From: Paenibacillus_E allorhizoplanae
GTDB lineage: Bacteria > Bacillota > Bacilli > Paenibacillales > NBRC-103111
Assembly: GCF_927798215.1 (NCBI RefSeq)
Contig: NZ_CAKMMW010000016.1
Span: 62,001-126,000, forward strand
DNA length: 64,000 nt
Direction: 5' to 3'
Position 1 is the first letter of the stretch, and each line of letters begins with the position of its first letter. The notes under the pieces were generated by a model. That model had not been told where the DNA came from, made no database searches, and was given only the letters and a program-made list of their open reading frames with translations. Shown here one piece after another: positions 25,556 through 34,849 of the stretch. A program made the position numbers and the translations under genes.

Positions 25556-25686
25556 GTGACCATTCCTTCCATAAACAATGGTGTATAATCGTTTACGACC
25601 CAATACTTATTTACAGGAATGCAAGTTTTGCCTGTACTTTGATTAGCGGCACTAACCCCCGGCTCTCAGGCCCCTTATACAATTGA

Positions 25687-26442
25687 TCAGAACTCGGTTA
25701 TGTCCAGACCAAAAATAAATTTTTGCACTGCCTTGGCGACTCCGTCCTCGTTGTTGGACGCAGTGACGGCATCAGCGATCGCCTTGACCTGCTCCTCAGA
25801 GTTGCCCATCGCCACGCCAAACCCAGCCGCCCGCAGCATCGAAATATCATTCTCGCTGTCGCCGACCGCCAAGACCTGCGCCATCTCGACGCCGAGCAAC
25901 CGGCAAACCTCCCGCACGCCGCTTTCCTTCGTGATCCCCTTGACAGAGATCTCCACATTGACCGGAGCGGAAGATGTAATCTCCAGTTCACCCCAGCCGA
26001 ACAGCTCCTCACGGATACGCGCCACTACCCCCAAATCGTTATGCTTCATGCCGAATTTCATCCAATCCTTTTCGAACAGCTCTTCGCTCCAATTCCCCTG
26101 GCCGGACAAGCTCTCCACGGAATAGCCCCAGAAATGCGCATTTTCCCGGAGAGCCAGGTCATGCAACCGTCGAACCGTTTCGCGGGGCAAATAGGTGCGA
26201 GCCATCAACTGGTTCGGCCCTTCCCAAATCTCCGCTCCGTTCAACATAACCATAGGCGAATCGAGCTCCAGTTCCTCCCAAAAAGAGCTTGCGGTCTGCA
26301 TTCCCCGCCCTGTAGCGAACATTACGGTTACCCCATGATCCACAGCTTTCCAGAGCCACTTCTTCGTTTCTTCCGTCACCTGCTTATCGTCGGTTAGCAG
26401 CGTGCCGTCCATATCCAAAGCCAACAATTTATATTCAGGCAT
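25687..26442 (-). CDS. Cof-type HAD-superfamily phosphatase
   Basis: About 251 residues. Motif I LLALDMDGTLLTDD carries the two catalytic aspartates, motif II is in VTVMFATGRGMQT, the motif III lysine precedes SGVREVCRLLG, and motif IV is LAVGDSENDISMLRAAGFGV. A C2-type cap lies between motifs II and III, as in Cof/YidA sugar-phosphate phosphatases. ATG 26442 follows GGAGGAG and is better than the 26505 start. It follows two dehydrogenase genes in one operon with a sugar importer, so it probably removes phosphate from a metabolite of that pathway; the substrate is not known. Confidence 0.9.
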   Translation of the reverse strand: MPEYKLLALDMDGTLLTDDKQVTEETKKWLWKAVDHGVTVMFATGRGMQTASSFWEELELDSPMVMLNGAEIWEGPNQLMARTYLPRETVRRLHDLALRENAHFWGYSVESLSGQGNWSEELFEKDWMKFGMKHNDLGVVARIREELFGWGELEITSSAPVNVEISVKGITKESGVREVCRLLGVEMAQVLAVGDSENDISMLRAAGFGVAMGNSEEQVKAIADAVTASNNEDGVAKAVQKFIFGLDITEF

Positions 26443-26597
26443 TCCCTTGATCTCCTCCACGCTCTCTTTCCGATTACAACGACAGACTGTCGACAGGTAC
26501 TTCAAATATGCGCTTCAACACCAAGCCTACGGCCAGTTTGCTGATTGATTTGAGCAGTTGCTGGCTGGTTACTCTAGTCATTCGCTTCTGCGACAGC

Positions 26598-27629
26598 TTA
26601 TTTCCTGCTAAGCTTCACGCGTCCACTTTCATCCAAAGTTACCGGTTCGCCCCGACGAACCGATTCGTAAGCCGCCGCAGCGACAGCAGCCGACCGAAGG
26701 CCGTCCATGCCGGTAATCGGCACTTCCCGGTTGCTCCTTATCGCATCGATGAAAGCCTGCACCAGACTGCGGTTCATATCGTCTCCCCAGTGGCTCCACT
26801 GGACTTTCATTCTCTCATCGCTGTAGACCTCGCTCTTCTGGCCGAAGGCATCAACGGAAAGCAGACCGTTCGTCCCCACAATCTCCAGGGTAACATCACC
26901 CCAGTATGGGAAGGACTTCGTGCGCGACCAGCTGGTATCGATCGAAGCAAAAGCTCCGCTTGCGAACTTCACGTGTAGTATTCCGGCGTCATCTACCGGA
27001 ATCTCATGAAACAGGGTCGCAGCTTCTGCGTACACCTCCGTTACTGGACTGTTCAGCATCCAGTTGAGCAGATCCATGACATGAACGGAATGGTCCAGAA
27101 GGGCGCCTCCGCCCGACAGCTCAGGATCTATGAACCAGCCGCCAGGCATAGTGCCCCGGTTCGAGCCTTTTACCGCAACGACCTCACCAATCTCGCCACG
27201 GTCAATCGCGGCCTTGGCCTGCACGACTGCAGGAAGGAAGCGGCACGGAAACGCCGTCATCAGCCGGACTCCGTTCTTCTCGCAGGCAGCTACCATCTGT
27301 TCCATTTCTTCCACGTTCAAGCCGAGCGGTTTCTCGCACAGCACATGCTTTCCCGCCTCCGCTGCGGAAATCGTGAGCTCCGCATGATGAACGTTCTCCG
27401 AGCAGATGACCACGGCATCACAGCCGCTGCTCAGCAGCTCACGGTAATCCGCAAAATAACGGATTTCGGCATCCTGCTGCAAATACGGCTCCACCCGGGC
27501 ACGGTTCTCATCTGCTATGCCCGTTACCTTCACTCCCGGCAGCCGCCGGAGCTGGTAATAGAAGCCGGCCGCATGGCCATGGGCGAAACTGATCATACCT
27601 ATCTTTACAACATTCGTTAACTCAGTCAA
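26598..27629 (-). CDS. Gfo/Idh/MocA-family oxidoreductase (second of pair)
   Basis: About 343 residues. The N-terminal Rossmann domain opens VVKIGMISFAHGHAAGFY, a less usual dinucleotide loop with histidines; HVLCEKPLGLNVEEMEQMV has the EKP motif with the catalytic-region lysine, and GGGALLDHSVHVMDLLNWML carries the family's D-x-x-x-H pair. It is an NAD(P)-dependent dehydrogenase for a sugar or cyclitol. The previous gene ends at 27659, overlapping the longest frame by four bases; however TTG 27629, eight bases after AAGGGGAG, is the better supported start. The GC content is clearly higher than in the left third of the window. Confidence 0.88.
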   Translation of the reverse strand: MTELTNVVKIGMISFAHGHAAGFYYQLRRLPGVKVTGIADENRARVEPYLQQDAEIRYFADYRELLSSGCDAVVICSENVHHAELTISAAEAGKHVLCEKPLGLNVEEMEQMVAACEKNGVRLMTAFPCRFLPAVVQAKAAIDRGEIGEVVAVKGSNRGTMPGGWFIDPELSGGGALLDHSVHVMDLLNWMLNSPVTEVYAEAATLFHEIPVDDAGILHVKFASGAFASIDTSWSRTKSFPYWGDVTLEIVGTNGLLSVDAFGQKSEVYSDERMKVQWSHWGDDMNRSLVQAFIDAIRSNREVPITGMDGLRSAAVAAAAYESVRRGEPVTLDESGRVKLSRK

Positions 27630-27658
27630 TACGTCTCTCCCCTTCCTGTCCAACTTCA

Positions 27659-28639
27659 TCACTGTATACGTACCGGACGACCTGTGGCGGCGGATTCAAT
27701 CGCGGCAAGGCCCGTCTGCAGCGCACTTCGGGCGTCAGCGATCGTTATGTCCGGCTCGGCGCCGGTCTGCAGACATTCCACAAAATGAGCGAGCTCCAAG
27801 TAATACGGATTATACATAGAAGGGCTTTTGGGAAGCGGGAGAGCAGGGGTCTCAGGCAAATCGTTATTTACTTTGAACATCTTGAGCGAAACGGCTTCCT
27901 CACTGTTAAAGCGGATGACACCTCCACTGCCGGCCAGTTCCACGCTCGTCGTGAAAGGGCCCGGAAATCCCCAATAACCCTCGAGATGCGCAATCCCGCC
28001 ATTCTCAAAACGCAGGGTAGCCAGGGCATAGTCGAGACCCTCGTGCCTATGGTTCATTGCATACACGGATACGGCCTTCCCGAAGATGCTTTGAGCAAAA
28101 TCAATATCGTGAATCATTAGGTCGAGGATTACTCCGCCGCTGATCTCACTATTGTTGTACCAAGTCTTGGCAACACCCGGATTACCACCCATCCGTCTTG
28201 TATGCAGCACTCCGGGCTTCCCGACTACTCCATCTGCAGCTTTGCGGCGAATATCGGTATAGCTTAGGAAGAAGCGTACCACATGACCGATGAACAGCCT
28301 TACTCCCTGCTGCTCGCAGACAGCAGTCATCTCATCCGCTTCCTCGAGCGACAAGGCGAATGGCTTCTCGCAAATGATATGCTTCCCGAGACGGGCGGCC
28401 CTGATAACAAATTCCTTATGCATGTGCGTTGGTAAGCAGATATCTAAAACCTCCGGACACGTCTCCGACACCATTTGATCGAAATCCGAAAAAGCCTTTG
28501 TCTCCAACCTCCCGGCAAGCGCCCGAGCTGCTTCTTCCTGCATATCACACACACCGACAAGCTCAATACCGGGCATTCTAATCCATTCGGCCCCATGGGT
28601 ACGGCCCATTGTACCGCAGCCGATTACAGCAATCTTCAT
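27659..28639 (-). CDS. Gfo/Idh/MocA-family oxidoreductase (first of pair)
   Basis: About 326 residues. It begins MKIAVIGCGTMGRTHGAEWI, a classical Rossmann dinucleotide motif; HIICEKPFALSLEEADEM contains the EKP motif and GGVILDLMIHDIDFAQSIFG the D-x-x-x-H catalytic pair. It probably oxidises an imported sugar, inositol or glycoside at one position; paired Gfo/Idh enzymes often act in sequence in keto-sugar pathways. ATG 28639 follows AAGGAGAA. Its neighbours are a ROK repressor upstream and the second dehydrogenase downstream, in a dense operon. Confidence 0.9.
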   Translation of the reverse strand: MKIAVIGCGTMGRTHGAEWIRMPGIELVGVCDMQEEAARALAGRLETKAFSDFDQMVSETCPEVLDICLPTHMHKEFVIRAARLGKHIICEKPFALSLEEADEMTAVCEQQGVRLFIGHVVRFFLSYTDIRRKAADGVVGKPGVLHTRRMGGNPGVAKTWYNNSEISGGVILDLMIHDIDFAQSIFGKAVSVYAMNHRHEGLDYALATLRFENGGIAHLEGYWGFPGPFTTSVELAGSGGVIRFNSEEAVSLKMFKVNNDLPETPALPLPKSPSMYNPYYLELAHFVECLQTGAEPDITIADARSALQTGLAAIESAATGRPVRIQ

Positions 28640-28677
28640 GCAGGATTCTCCTTTTCGCAAAACAGCCTTAACCCCCG

Positions 28678-29850
28678 TTAAATGACGGATAAATGTATCG
28701 TCGGAACGTCGAAGAACCGGTTCATGACTAGCCCAGCCGCCAGAACCGAATCGTCCGGTGTCTGCTCCAGCCGAAGAAGTCGGACCTTACGGCAGGATTC
28801 CGGAATGTTCTCCAGAATACGCATTCTAAGCGGGTCCATCAGATAATTTCCCGTATGGTCCAGCACCTTGCCGGTAAACAATACATGATCTGGGTTCAAG
28901 AAGGTAATCAAGTTACTTAAGGCGGAGCTTACCGCCTCGGCCATCTTTGCAAGCCACTCCCGCGCAACTGGATCCCCTTCCCGAATCCGATGCCCGAACT
29001 CCTCCAGCGTAAATCCCAGGTTGCGTTTCATTCCGCTTCCAGAGACCAGCGTAGTCAGGCAGCCCTTGGCTCCGCAGTGGCACGGCATGGCTTCGATGCC
29101 GAAGAACGTTTTACAATGCCCGAGCTCGCCCGCCACATGTCCGGCCCCCGAATTCAGTTGCTTGTTCATCACATGAGCTCCGCCGATGCCGTAATCCAAT
29201 TTTACTGTCACGTTATGATTCGATGCAGCCAGGCTTCCATTCAAATTTTCCACAAGCGCAAGCAGGTTCGCATCATTCTCCAGATAGACCGGCAGGTTGT
29301 AATGCTGCTCCAGCCTTTCCCTTAGCGGGAAATTCCGCCAATGCAGACCGGAAGAAAGCAGCACTACGCCGTCCGTGGAATCGACCAGCCCCTGGATACT
29401 ACATCCGATGCCTTTGAGCTGGTTCATCTTCGGCACCCGTTTTAGCAACTGGTCGATCACCTTAACGATGCACTCGACCTTATTCTCATCATGGTCTTCA
29501 TTAGTGTCGGAAGACATCGTTTCCGTGACTTCACTGATGGGTACATTCCGGAAATCCACCAGTGTGCCCCGCACATATTTCACCGCAACCTCAATGCCTA
29601 GCGCGTACAGCTCCTCGCTCTTGACCACCAACGGAACGGGCTTGCGACCCACCCCGTTTTCCAACGGCACATTTTCGTGCAAAATCTCTTCTCCAAGCAG
29701 CCTGTTTACAATGTTCGTAATCGTCTGCGCGGTCAGTCCCGTTTTCTCCGCCAGCTTTACCCGGGAGATTGGCCCTTCTGCATAAATAAGTCGAAGCACC
29801 TTTTGTTGATTTACCGACTTCAGCCATTTACTGCTTGTGTTCTCGTTCAT
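28678..29850 (-). CDS. ROK-family transcriptional regulator (XylR/NagC type), operon-internal
   Basis: 390 residues. The N-terminal helix-turn-helix (NQQKVLRLIYAEGPISRVKL, AEKTGLTAQTITNIVNRLL) is followed by a ROK kinase-like domain with the zinc-binding cluster CHCGAKGCLTTLVSG and GGAHVMNKQLNSGAGHVAGE. It is expected to repress sugar genes until a sugar binds. ATG 29850 follows AAGGAGCTG. It shares length and layout with the ROK gene at 33542, so the locus has two related repressors, one inside the operon and one divergent from it. Both could recognise the 12-5-12 palindrome. Confidence 0.92.
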   Translation of the reverse strand: MNENTSSKWLKSVNQQKVLRLIYAEGPISRVKLAEKTGLTAQTITNIVNRLLGEEILHENVPLENGVGRKPVPLVVKSEELYALGIEVAVKYVRGTLVDFRNVPISEVTETMSSDTNEDHDENKVECIVKVIDQLLKRVPKMNQLKGIGCSIQGLVDSTDGVVLLSSGLHWRNFPLRERLEQHYNLPVYLENDANLLALVENLNGSLAASNHNVTVKLDYGIGGAHVMNKQLNSGAGHVAGELGHCKTFFGIEAMPCHCGAKGCLTTLVSGSGMKRNLGFTLEEFGHRIREGDPVAREWLAKMAEAVSSALSNLITFLNPDHVLFTGKVLDHTGNYLMDPLRMRILENIPESCRKVRLLRLEQTPDDSVLAAGLVMNRFFDVPTIHLSVI

Positions 29851-29897
29851 TTGTGCACAAGACAGCTCCTTCCTATCGCTATCCCTTATCTCTCTAC

Positions 29898-30740
29898 TTA
29901 GCCCTTAACCGCACCTAAAGTGGCGCCCTGCATAATCATCCGCTGGAACAGCATGAACACAATGATCGAAGGCACCATCGCAATCATCACCCCTGCAAAC
30001 AACGTAACCCAATCCGCCGTAAACTCCATCATTTTATTGGCTTGGTACATCTGAACCGCAATCGTGTATTTCTCGGGATCGCTCAAATAGATGAACGGCC
30101 CCATGAAGTTGTTATAGTAGCCCAGGAATTTAAAAATCGCAACCGTAACAATGCCCGGAGTGGACAAGGGAACGATCACCCGCGAGAACACCTGGAAGAT
30201 CGAAGCGCCGTCGATATGAGCACTTTCCTCCATGTCCCTGGGCAGCGATTTCATAAAGCCTCCGAGCAACATTAAATAGAACACGCTCTCCCCAAGGGAG
30301 GACAATAAGATTAACCCCGTTAAGCTGTTCGTCAAATGCAGCTCCCTCATGATCACGTACTGCGGCACCAGGGCGTTAATCCCAGGCAGGAACAAGGAAA
30401 GCATAATAAGGCCCCAGATCAGCTGCCGTCCCTTAAACTCCATCCGGGTCAAGGCATAAGCGTTAAGTGTAGTAAAGAACAAGCTGACTACAAGGCTTCC
30501 GCCTACATAATAAAGCGTATTTAGCAGCGAACGACCGAAGCCATATTCCGTCCAGGCTGTAGTGTAATTGGACCACTGCTGCTTCTTGGGAAGACTCCAG
30601 ATGTCCTTGAAAAATTCCGGATTGGACTTCAGAGACTCATAGAACACCCACACCAGCGGAAACAGGATTGACAAAGCCCACACATACAGTACCAAACGCC
30701 ACACAACGTCCATAAACGTCATTTTTTCCTTCAATTTCAT
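29898..30740 (-). CDS. Carbohydrate ABC transporter permease, MalG type
   Basis: 280 residues with six membrane segments. The EAA loop is MEESAHIDGASIFQVFSRVI, and the C-terminus GATLGAVKG is typical of MalG-like permeases. ATG 30740 follows AGGGGAGAA. It pairs with the MalF-like permease 27 bases upstream and the binding protein; no ATPase gene is in the cluster, so a shared MsmX-type ATPase is expected. Confidence 0.94.
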   Translation of the reverse strand: MKLKEKMTFMDVVWRLVLYVWALSILFPLVWVFYESLKSNPEFFKDIWSLPKKQQWSNYTTAWTEYGFGRSLLNTLYYVGGSLVVSLFFTTLNAYALTRMEFKGRQLIWGLIMLSLFLPGINALVPQYVIMRELHLTNSLTGLILLSSLGESVFYLMLLGGFMKSLPRDMEESAHIDGASIFQVFSRVIVPLSTPGIVTVAIFKFLGYYNNFMGPFIYLSDPEKYTIAVQMYQANKMMEFTADWVTLFAGVMIAMVPSIIVFMLFQRMIMQGATLGAVKG

Positions 30741-30767
30741 CTTCTCCCCTCTTAAAAAAATATGTTC

Positions 30768-31715
30768 CTAGTACTCTACGCCCCGGTTCGGAAGAAACTT
30801 ATCCATCAGCAGTTTGGCCGTGATCAAGATGACAAACAGAATCATACCGACAGCGGATGCGTAACCGTAGTTGATGTACTCTTTACCGAAAGCAAGGTTG
30901 AACATATAGAGACCGATTACATCCGTGGAGCCGGATGGGCCGCCATTGGTCATAATCAGAATAATCTCGAAAGTCTTGAGCGTGCTGATCACGAGGAACA
31001 GCGCGCTGACCCGGACGACGGGCAGAATGAGCGGCAGCGTAATCTTGAATAACCTCGTCATATGTCCTGCGCCTTCGATAATAGCCGATTCATACAGCGA
31101 CTTGGGAATGCCCGACATAGCATTTACGAAAATGATGACATAGAGCCCGACGCCTCCCCAAACCCATGGTGGGATCAGCGCCCACAGTGCCGTACTATCG
31201 TTGCCCAGCCAATAAAAATGGTTCATATCGATCCCGAGCAGCTTCAGGCCGCTGTTAAGCAGGCCGTATGTGCCGTCATATATGAACGCCCATAATAAAG
31301 CAACGACGACAATCGATAAAACGTTCGGAAAAAAGAACAGGATTTTTAGGAACTCATTTTCCACATAACTCTTGTATGTAACCAGATAAGCAAGCAGTAA
31401 GGAAATGAGCACGACCAGCGCCGGTACCGTCGCCATAAAAATAAGATTGTGCTTAAGCGCCCGCCATACATACTCGTCCTGAATCGCGGTAACAAAGTTG
31501 CTGAGCCCTACAAACTTGGAATCCGTAAGCCCGTCCCAATCCAATAACGCATAGTAAACGGATAAAACATTCGGAAACAGCGTGAACAGCAGATAGCCCC
31601 CGAACGGCGGCACGACAGCCAGGATGAGAAAAATCCACTTCTGAGTCCGCGCTTTATCCATTCCCATGCGACCGGAATAAGAGGGTTTAACTTTTACTAC
31701 AGTAGGTTCGGACAA
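30768..31715 (-). CDS. Carbohydrate ABC transporter permease, MalF type
   Basis: 315 residues with six membrane segments. The EAA loop YESAIIEGAGHMTRLFKITL is in the expected position. It starts at TTG 31715, with AGGAG about ten bases upstream. Second gene of the operon, between the solute-binding protein and the MalG-like permease. The substrate is not evident from the sequence; the operon context suggests a sugar, cyclitol or glycoside released by the secreted phosphoesterase. Confidence 0.93.
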   Translation of the reverse strand: MSEPTVVKVKPSYSGRMGMDKARTQKWIFLILAVVPPFGGYLLFTLFPNVLSVYYALLDWDGLTDSKFVGLSNFVTAIQDEYVWRALKHNLIFMATVPALVVLISLLLAYLVTYKSYVENEFLKILFFFPNVLSIVVVALLWAFIYDGTYGLLNSGLKLLGIDMNHFYWLGNDSTALWALIPPWVWGGVGLYVIIFVNAMSGIPKSLYESAIIEGAGHMTRLFKITLPLILPVVRVSALFLVISTLKTFEIILIMTNGGPSGSTDVIGLYMFNLAFGKEYINYGYASAVGMILFVILITAKLLMDKFLPNRGVEY

Positions 31716-31778
31716 AGGAAGTCAACTCCTATCAAGGGAAATGGAAAAGCGGAGAGGATCCCCTCCCCGCCTATAAAC

Positions 31779-33230
31779 TTATTTCTTCTGAGCTTCTACG
31801 GCTTTCTTGAGCAAAGCGTCTGCTTCTTCGAGAATCGGCTTCGGATCCTGCTTGCCTAATACGATCTTCACCGTGGCTTCTTCCATCATCTTATTGGCTT
31901 TGGCCAGGTTCGGATCGGAGATGCTAACGGTTCTGTGCGGCTTATACGACCGGGCATCGTTATCCTTAATATACTTCAGAATCGCCTGCGCAGAGGTGGA
32001 AAGCTTAACGACTTTACTCGCATCGTCAATCAAGTCTTTTCTCATCGGGAGGGCGCCCGCTTTTTCTGCGGCAAACTGCTGGTTATCCAGCGTCATCAGC
32101 CACAGAATGAACTCCTTGGACCACTTCTTGTTCAGATCAGGCTTGCCGGCCCACATGTATTGGAAGTTGGTGATTCCGCTTCGGATCCAAAGCTTTTGTT
32201 CCACCTTATCCCTGAACGGCACCGCCATAAAGCCCCATTTGAAATCTTCCGGAGTGGTCTTCTTCATTTCGTTCTCCACATGGCTTCCTGTGGAAACCAT
32301 CGCGGCCTGTCCTTGAATCACCTGCATCTGGGACTGGGTATGGTTTAACGCCGGCAATCCTTCTGGGAAGTATCCCTTCTTGCCAAGCTCATACAGGCGG
32401 TTCCAGTGTTCCAAGCTTTCCTCGCTGGTAAATTGAGGGCCATTGTACGTTTTATAGTTCTCGATTACCTTATCTGCGTTTCCTTTGATATCGGCCAGCT
32501 CAAACAGCTTTGCAGGTCCAAAGGCCCAATCATAGTAATTAGGGTAAACTCCCGGGAAAGTAATCGGAGCAAGGCCGTCCACCTTAATTTTGGCAAGCAG
32601 GTCGTTAAAGTCGGCCCATGTCTTCGGATTCTGGTTCCAGCCCTTCTGCTCGAATAGCGTCTTATTGAAGAACAATCCACCGTAAGAGCTCGAGGTGGCA
32701 AACTCGTATACCTTTCCGTTCACCTTGGTGAACGATTCGGCGAGGCCCGGCATCATGAGTTCCTTCATTGCTTTGCCCGGTACGTCCGGAAGCTTTTTGT
32801 CGAACATGTCATCGAAAGGCTCGAGCTTACCGGCTTCCGCCAGGGAAATGATGCCCTGTGCTCCTGACGGCGGCGTGGTGTTGAAAATGTCGAACATGTC
32901 GTTATCGTTGCCTGCGGAAACTTTCGTTTGAATCATGTTCTTCATGTCCGCAGATGCTGTAACGTCGAAGGAAACGTTCGGGTATTTGGCCTGGAAGGAT
33001 TTTACTGCATAATCGAACCATTCCCTTCCATAGCCTCCCATGAAGAAGCCGATCTTCAGCGTCACTTTTTCCGTCTTCGACAGCCCGTTTTCGTAGACAT
33101 CTTCTTTAGTCTGATTCTGAGGCTGACTCGCTGAAGGCTTTTCCGTTTTTCCTGTACACCCTGCAAGCAGAGAACCTGACATAGCAACTGCCAAGCTTAA
33201 AGCCGTAAGCTTTCCAAATTTGTTTCTCAT
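31779..33230 (-). CDS. Extracellular sugar-binding lipoprotein (family 1 SBP)
   Basis: 483 residues. The lipoprotein signal is AVAMSGSLLAGC (cysteine at about residue 25), followed by a Thr/Ser/Gln-rich linker and a cluster-D type sugar-binding protein: LKIGFFMGGYGREWFDYAVK, NVSFDVTASADM, and a late EEADALLKKAV helix. ATG 33230 follows GAGGGGGG. First gene of the import and oxidation operon. Two copies of the 12-5-12 palindrome and a cre site lie between it and the divergent ROK regulator, so it should be repressed without inducer and under catabolite control. Confidence 0.94.
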   Translation of the reverse strand: MRNKFGKLTALSLAVAMSGSLLAGCTGKTEKPSASQPQNQTKEDVYENGLSKTEKVTLKIGFFMGGYGREWFDYAVKSFQAKYPNVSFDVTASADMKNMIQTKVSAGNDNDMFDIFNTTPPSGAQGIISLAEAGKLEPFDDMFDKKLPDVPGKAMKELMMPGLAESFTKVNGKVYEFATSSSYGGLFFNKTLFEQKGWNQNPKTWADFNDLLAKIKVDGLAPITFPGVYPNYYDWAFGPAKLFELADIKGNADKVIENYKTYNGPQFTSEESLEHWNRLYELGKKGYFPEGLPALNHTQSQMQVIQGQAAMVSTGSHVENEMKKTTPEDFKWGFMAVPFRDKVEQKLWIRSGITNFQYMWAGKPDLNKKWSKEFILWLMTLDNQQFAAEKAGALPMRKDLIDDASKVVKLSTSAQAILKYIKDNDARSYKPHRTVSISDPNLAKANKMMEEATVKIVLGKQDPKPILEEADALLKKAVEAQKK

Positions 33231-33246
33231 ACTTAAACCCCCCTCG

Positions 33247-33275
33247 AATTAATAAAGAAAATTGATTTATTAAAT
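33247..33275. promoter_or_regulatory. ROK-type operator, copy 1 of 3
   Basis: AATTAATAAAGA, five bases, then GATTTATTAAAT: an imperfect 12-5-12 palindrome agreeing at 10 and 11 of 12 positions with the perfect copy at 38970. It lies 17 bases before the solute-binding gene, where a bound repressor would block transcription. Confidence 0.7.
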
Positions 33276-33353
33276 ACAATAATAAAGTGTAATTGTTTGG
33301 CGATGATTATCGTTTTGTAACGGATCTGTTAAAAATCACTATTTAACAAGGTG

Positions 33354-33367
33354 TGAACACGCTTACA
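33354..33367. promoter_or_regulatory. cre site (CcpA)
   Basis: TGAACACGCTTACA matches TGWAANCGNTNWCA at all defined positions but one. It lies in the divergent region between the ROK and solute-binding genes. A further palindrome, TGTTAAA N8 TTTAACA, sits at 33327-33348. Confidence 0.65.
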
Positions 33368-33377
33368 ATTTACACTC

Positions 33378-33406
33378 AATTAATAAATCAATTTTATTTA
33401 TTATTA
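33378..33406. promoter_or_regulatory. ROK-type operator, copy 2 of 3
   Basis: AATTAATAAATC, five bases, then TATTTATTATTA. The left arm is identical to the perfect copy at 38970; the right arm matches at 9 of 12 positions. Confidence 0.7.
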
Positions 33407-33541
33407 TCCTACCTCTTTTTTCTTTTTGATACAATAGAAACTTTTCGACAAAATCCCTGACTTTACCCAGTAATGACCTGCGTGGTAAACTAATTTCTAC
33501 TAAGAGTATAAACGTGTTCAGTTCAAGGAAGAGGTCGACTT

Positions 33542-34714
33542 ATGTCCACATTGAAACATGCAAGCCACACGCTGCTTAAATCCATCAATCAGCAGAAAGT
33601 GCTGCATCTGATCTATTCCGAATGTCCGATCTCCCGTGTAGAGTTAGCTATAAAAACCGGACTTAGTCAGCAAACCGTCACCAACATCGTCAACCGGCTT
33701 CTCGAGGATCAAGTGATCGTCGAAGGCGAACCGCAATCCCTTGAGAGCGGCAGCGGCCGTAAGCGCGTTCCCCTGCTGCTTAACGGTTCCCGATTCAGTG
33801 CGATCGGCATTGAATTGTCTGGCACATCGGCACGGGGAGCGGTATATAATTTTCAGCACGTCCGCTTGGCGGAAGCTGAAGTGAAGGCAGACCGTTACGA
33901 GACCGAAGAGGACTTGCTCCGGGTGATCCGCAGCGTGATCGACAAACTCATAGGCCAGATCCCTGACCCTACCTGCCTGAAAGGAATCGGCTTCAGCGTC
34001 CATGGACTCGTTGACTCCTCCGAAGGCATTCTGCTTCGCTCGCCGGGGCTCGGCTGGAAGCGGATACCGCTGGCAAAGCTGCTCGAGGATGAGTACGGGC
34101 TGCCCGTCTTTCTGGAGAATGACACCAATCTGCTCGCGCTCAACGAAAATATGGGCGGAAGTCTGATTTCCTCCAAAAACAATGTGACGCTTAGATTAGC
34201 CAGAGGCATCGGGGGCGCCATCGTCGTAGAGAAGCTGCTGGTCACCGGCTCCTCCTTCGTAGCAGGCGAGGTTGGCCACTATAAGGCGTTTATGCCGCCC
34301 TACGATTATGAGTGCTACTGCGGCGGCAGAGGGTGCCTAACCACATTGGCTTCCTCCAGGGGCTTGCTGCGGACGCTCGGTCGGAGTTGGGAGCAGTTCA
34401 ACGAAGCTGTCCGCGCCGGAGACCCCGAAACCGTTCGGCTGAGCGAGGTGGTGAGAACGGCGATCGTTTACTCCGTTGCCAATATCGTCACCCTGCTCAA
34501 TCCGGACCGGGTTCTGCTCACCGGGTTTATGCTACCGGTATGGGGGGACTCGTTCGTCGACGAACTCAAAGCGCGAGTGATGGCCCAAGTGCCGGAAACG
34601 TGCCGGAATGTAGAGTTCCTACATCTCACCGACGTGGAGGACGAGACTGCACTGGCCGTCGGGCTTGTCCTTCAGAGCGTGTTCAAGATCCCGCTCGACA
34701 GCTTGTCGCTGTGA
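33542..34714 (+). CDS. ROK-family transcriptional regulator (XylR/NagC type), divergent
   Basis: 390 residues. The helix-turn-helix (NQQKVLHLIYSECPISRVEL, AIKTGLSQQTVTNIVNRLL) is followed by a ROK sugar-binding fold with the zinc cluster CYCGGRGCLTTLASS and EVGHYKAF. ATG 33542 follows AAGGAAGAGG. It is a paralogue of the ROK gene at 28678-29850. It is divergent from the importer operon across a 311-base region containing two operator palindromes, a cre site and a further palindrome, so autoregulation and repression of the operon are likely. Confidence 0.93.
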   Translation: MSTLKHASHTLLKSINQQKVLHLIYSECPISRVELAIKTGLSQQTVTNIVNRLLEDQVIVEGEPQSLESGSGRKRVPLLLNGSRFSAIGIELSGTSARGAVYNFQHVRLAEAEVKADRYETEEDLLRVIRSVIDKLIGQIPDPTCLKGIGFSVHGLVDSSEGILLRSPGLGWKRIPLAKLLEDEYGLPVFLENDTNLLALNENMGGSLISSKNNVTLRLARGIGGAIVVEKLLVTGSSFVAGEVGHYKAFMPPYDYECYCGGRGCLTTLASSRGLLRTLGRSWEQFNEAVRAGDPETVRLSEVVRTAIVYSVANIVTLLNPDRVLLTGFMLPVWGDSFVDELKARVMAQVPETCRNVEFLHLTDVEDETALAVGLVLQSVFKIPLDSLSL

Positions 34715-34789
34715 CTGGCAGTCACAGCTCGGTTGTACATCAGTAAACTGGAAATACAGGGTTATAGACGATATTTTCACAACGAAAAA

Positions 34790-34820
34790 CCCCTGGAAGA
34801 GTTGAGCAATCTTCCAGGGG
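34790..34820. terminator. Bidirectional intrinsic terminator
   Basis: CCCCTGGAAGA (34790-34800) and TCTTCCAGGGG (34810-34820) form an 11-base perfect stem with an A-run before and CTTTTGTTT after. It serves the ROK gene and the convergent secreted phosphoesterase gene. Confidence 0.88.
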
Positions 34821-34849
34821 CTTTTGTTTATTTGCGCCTTCCAAGCAGG

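Noticed and set aside
25723..26397. 224-codon plus-strand frame
   Set aside because: It is antisense to the HAD phosphatase, whose motifs are all intact.
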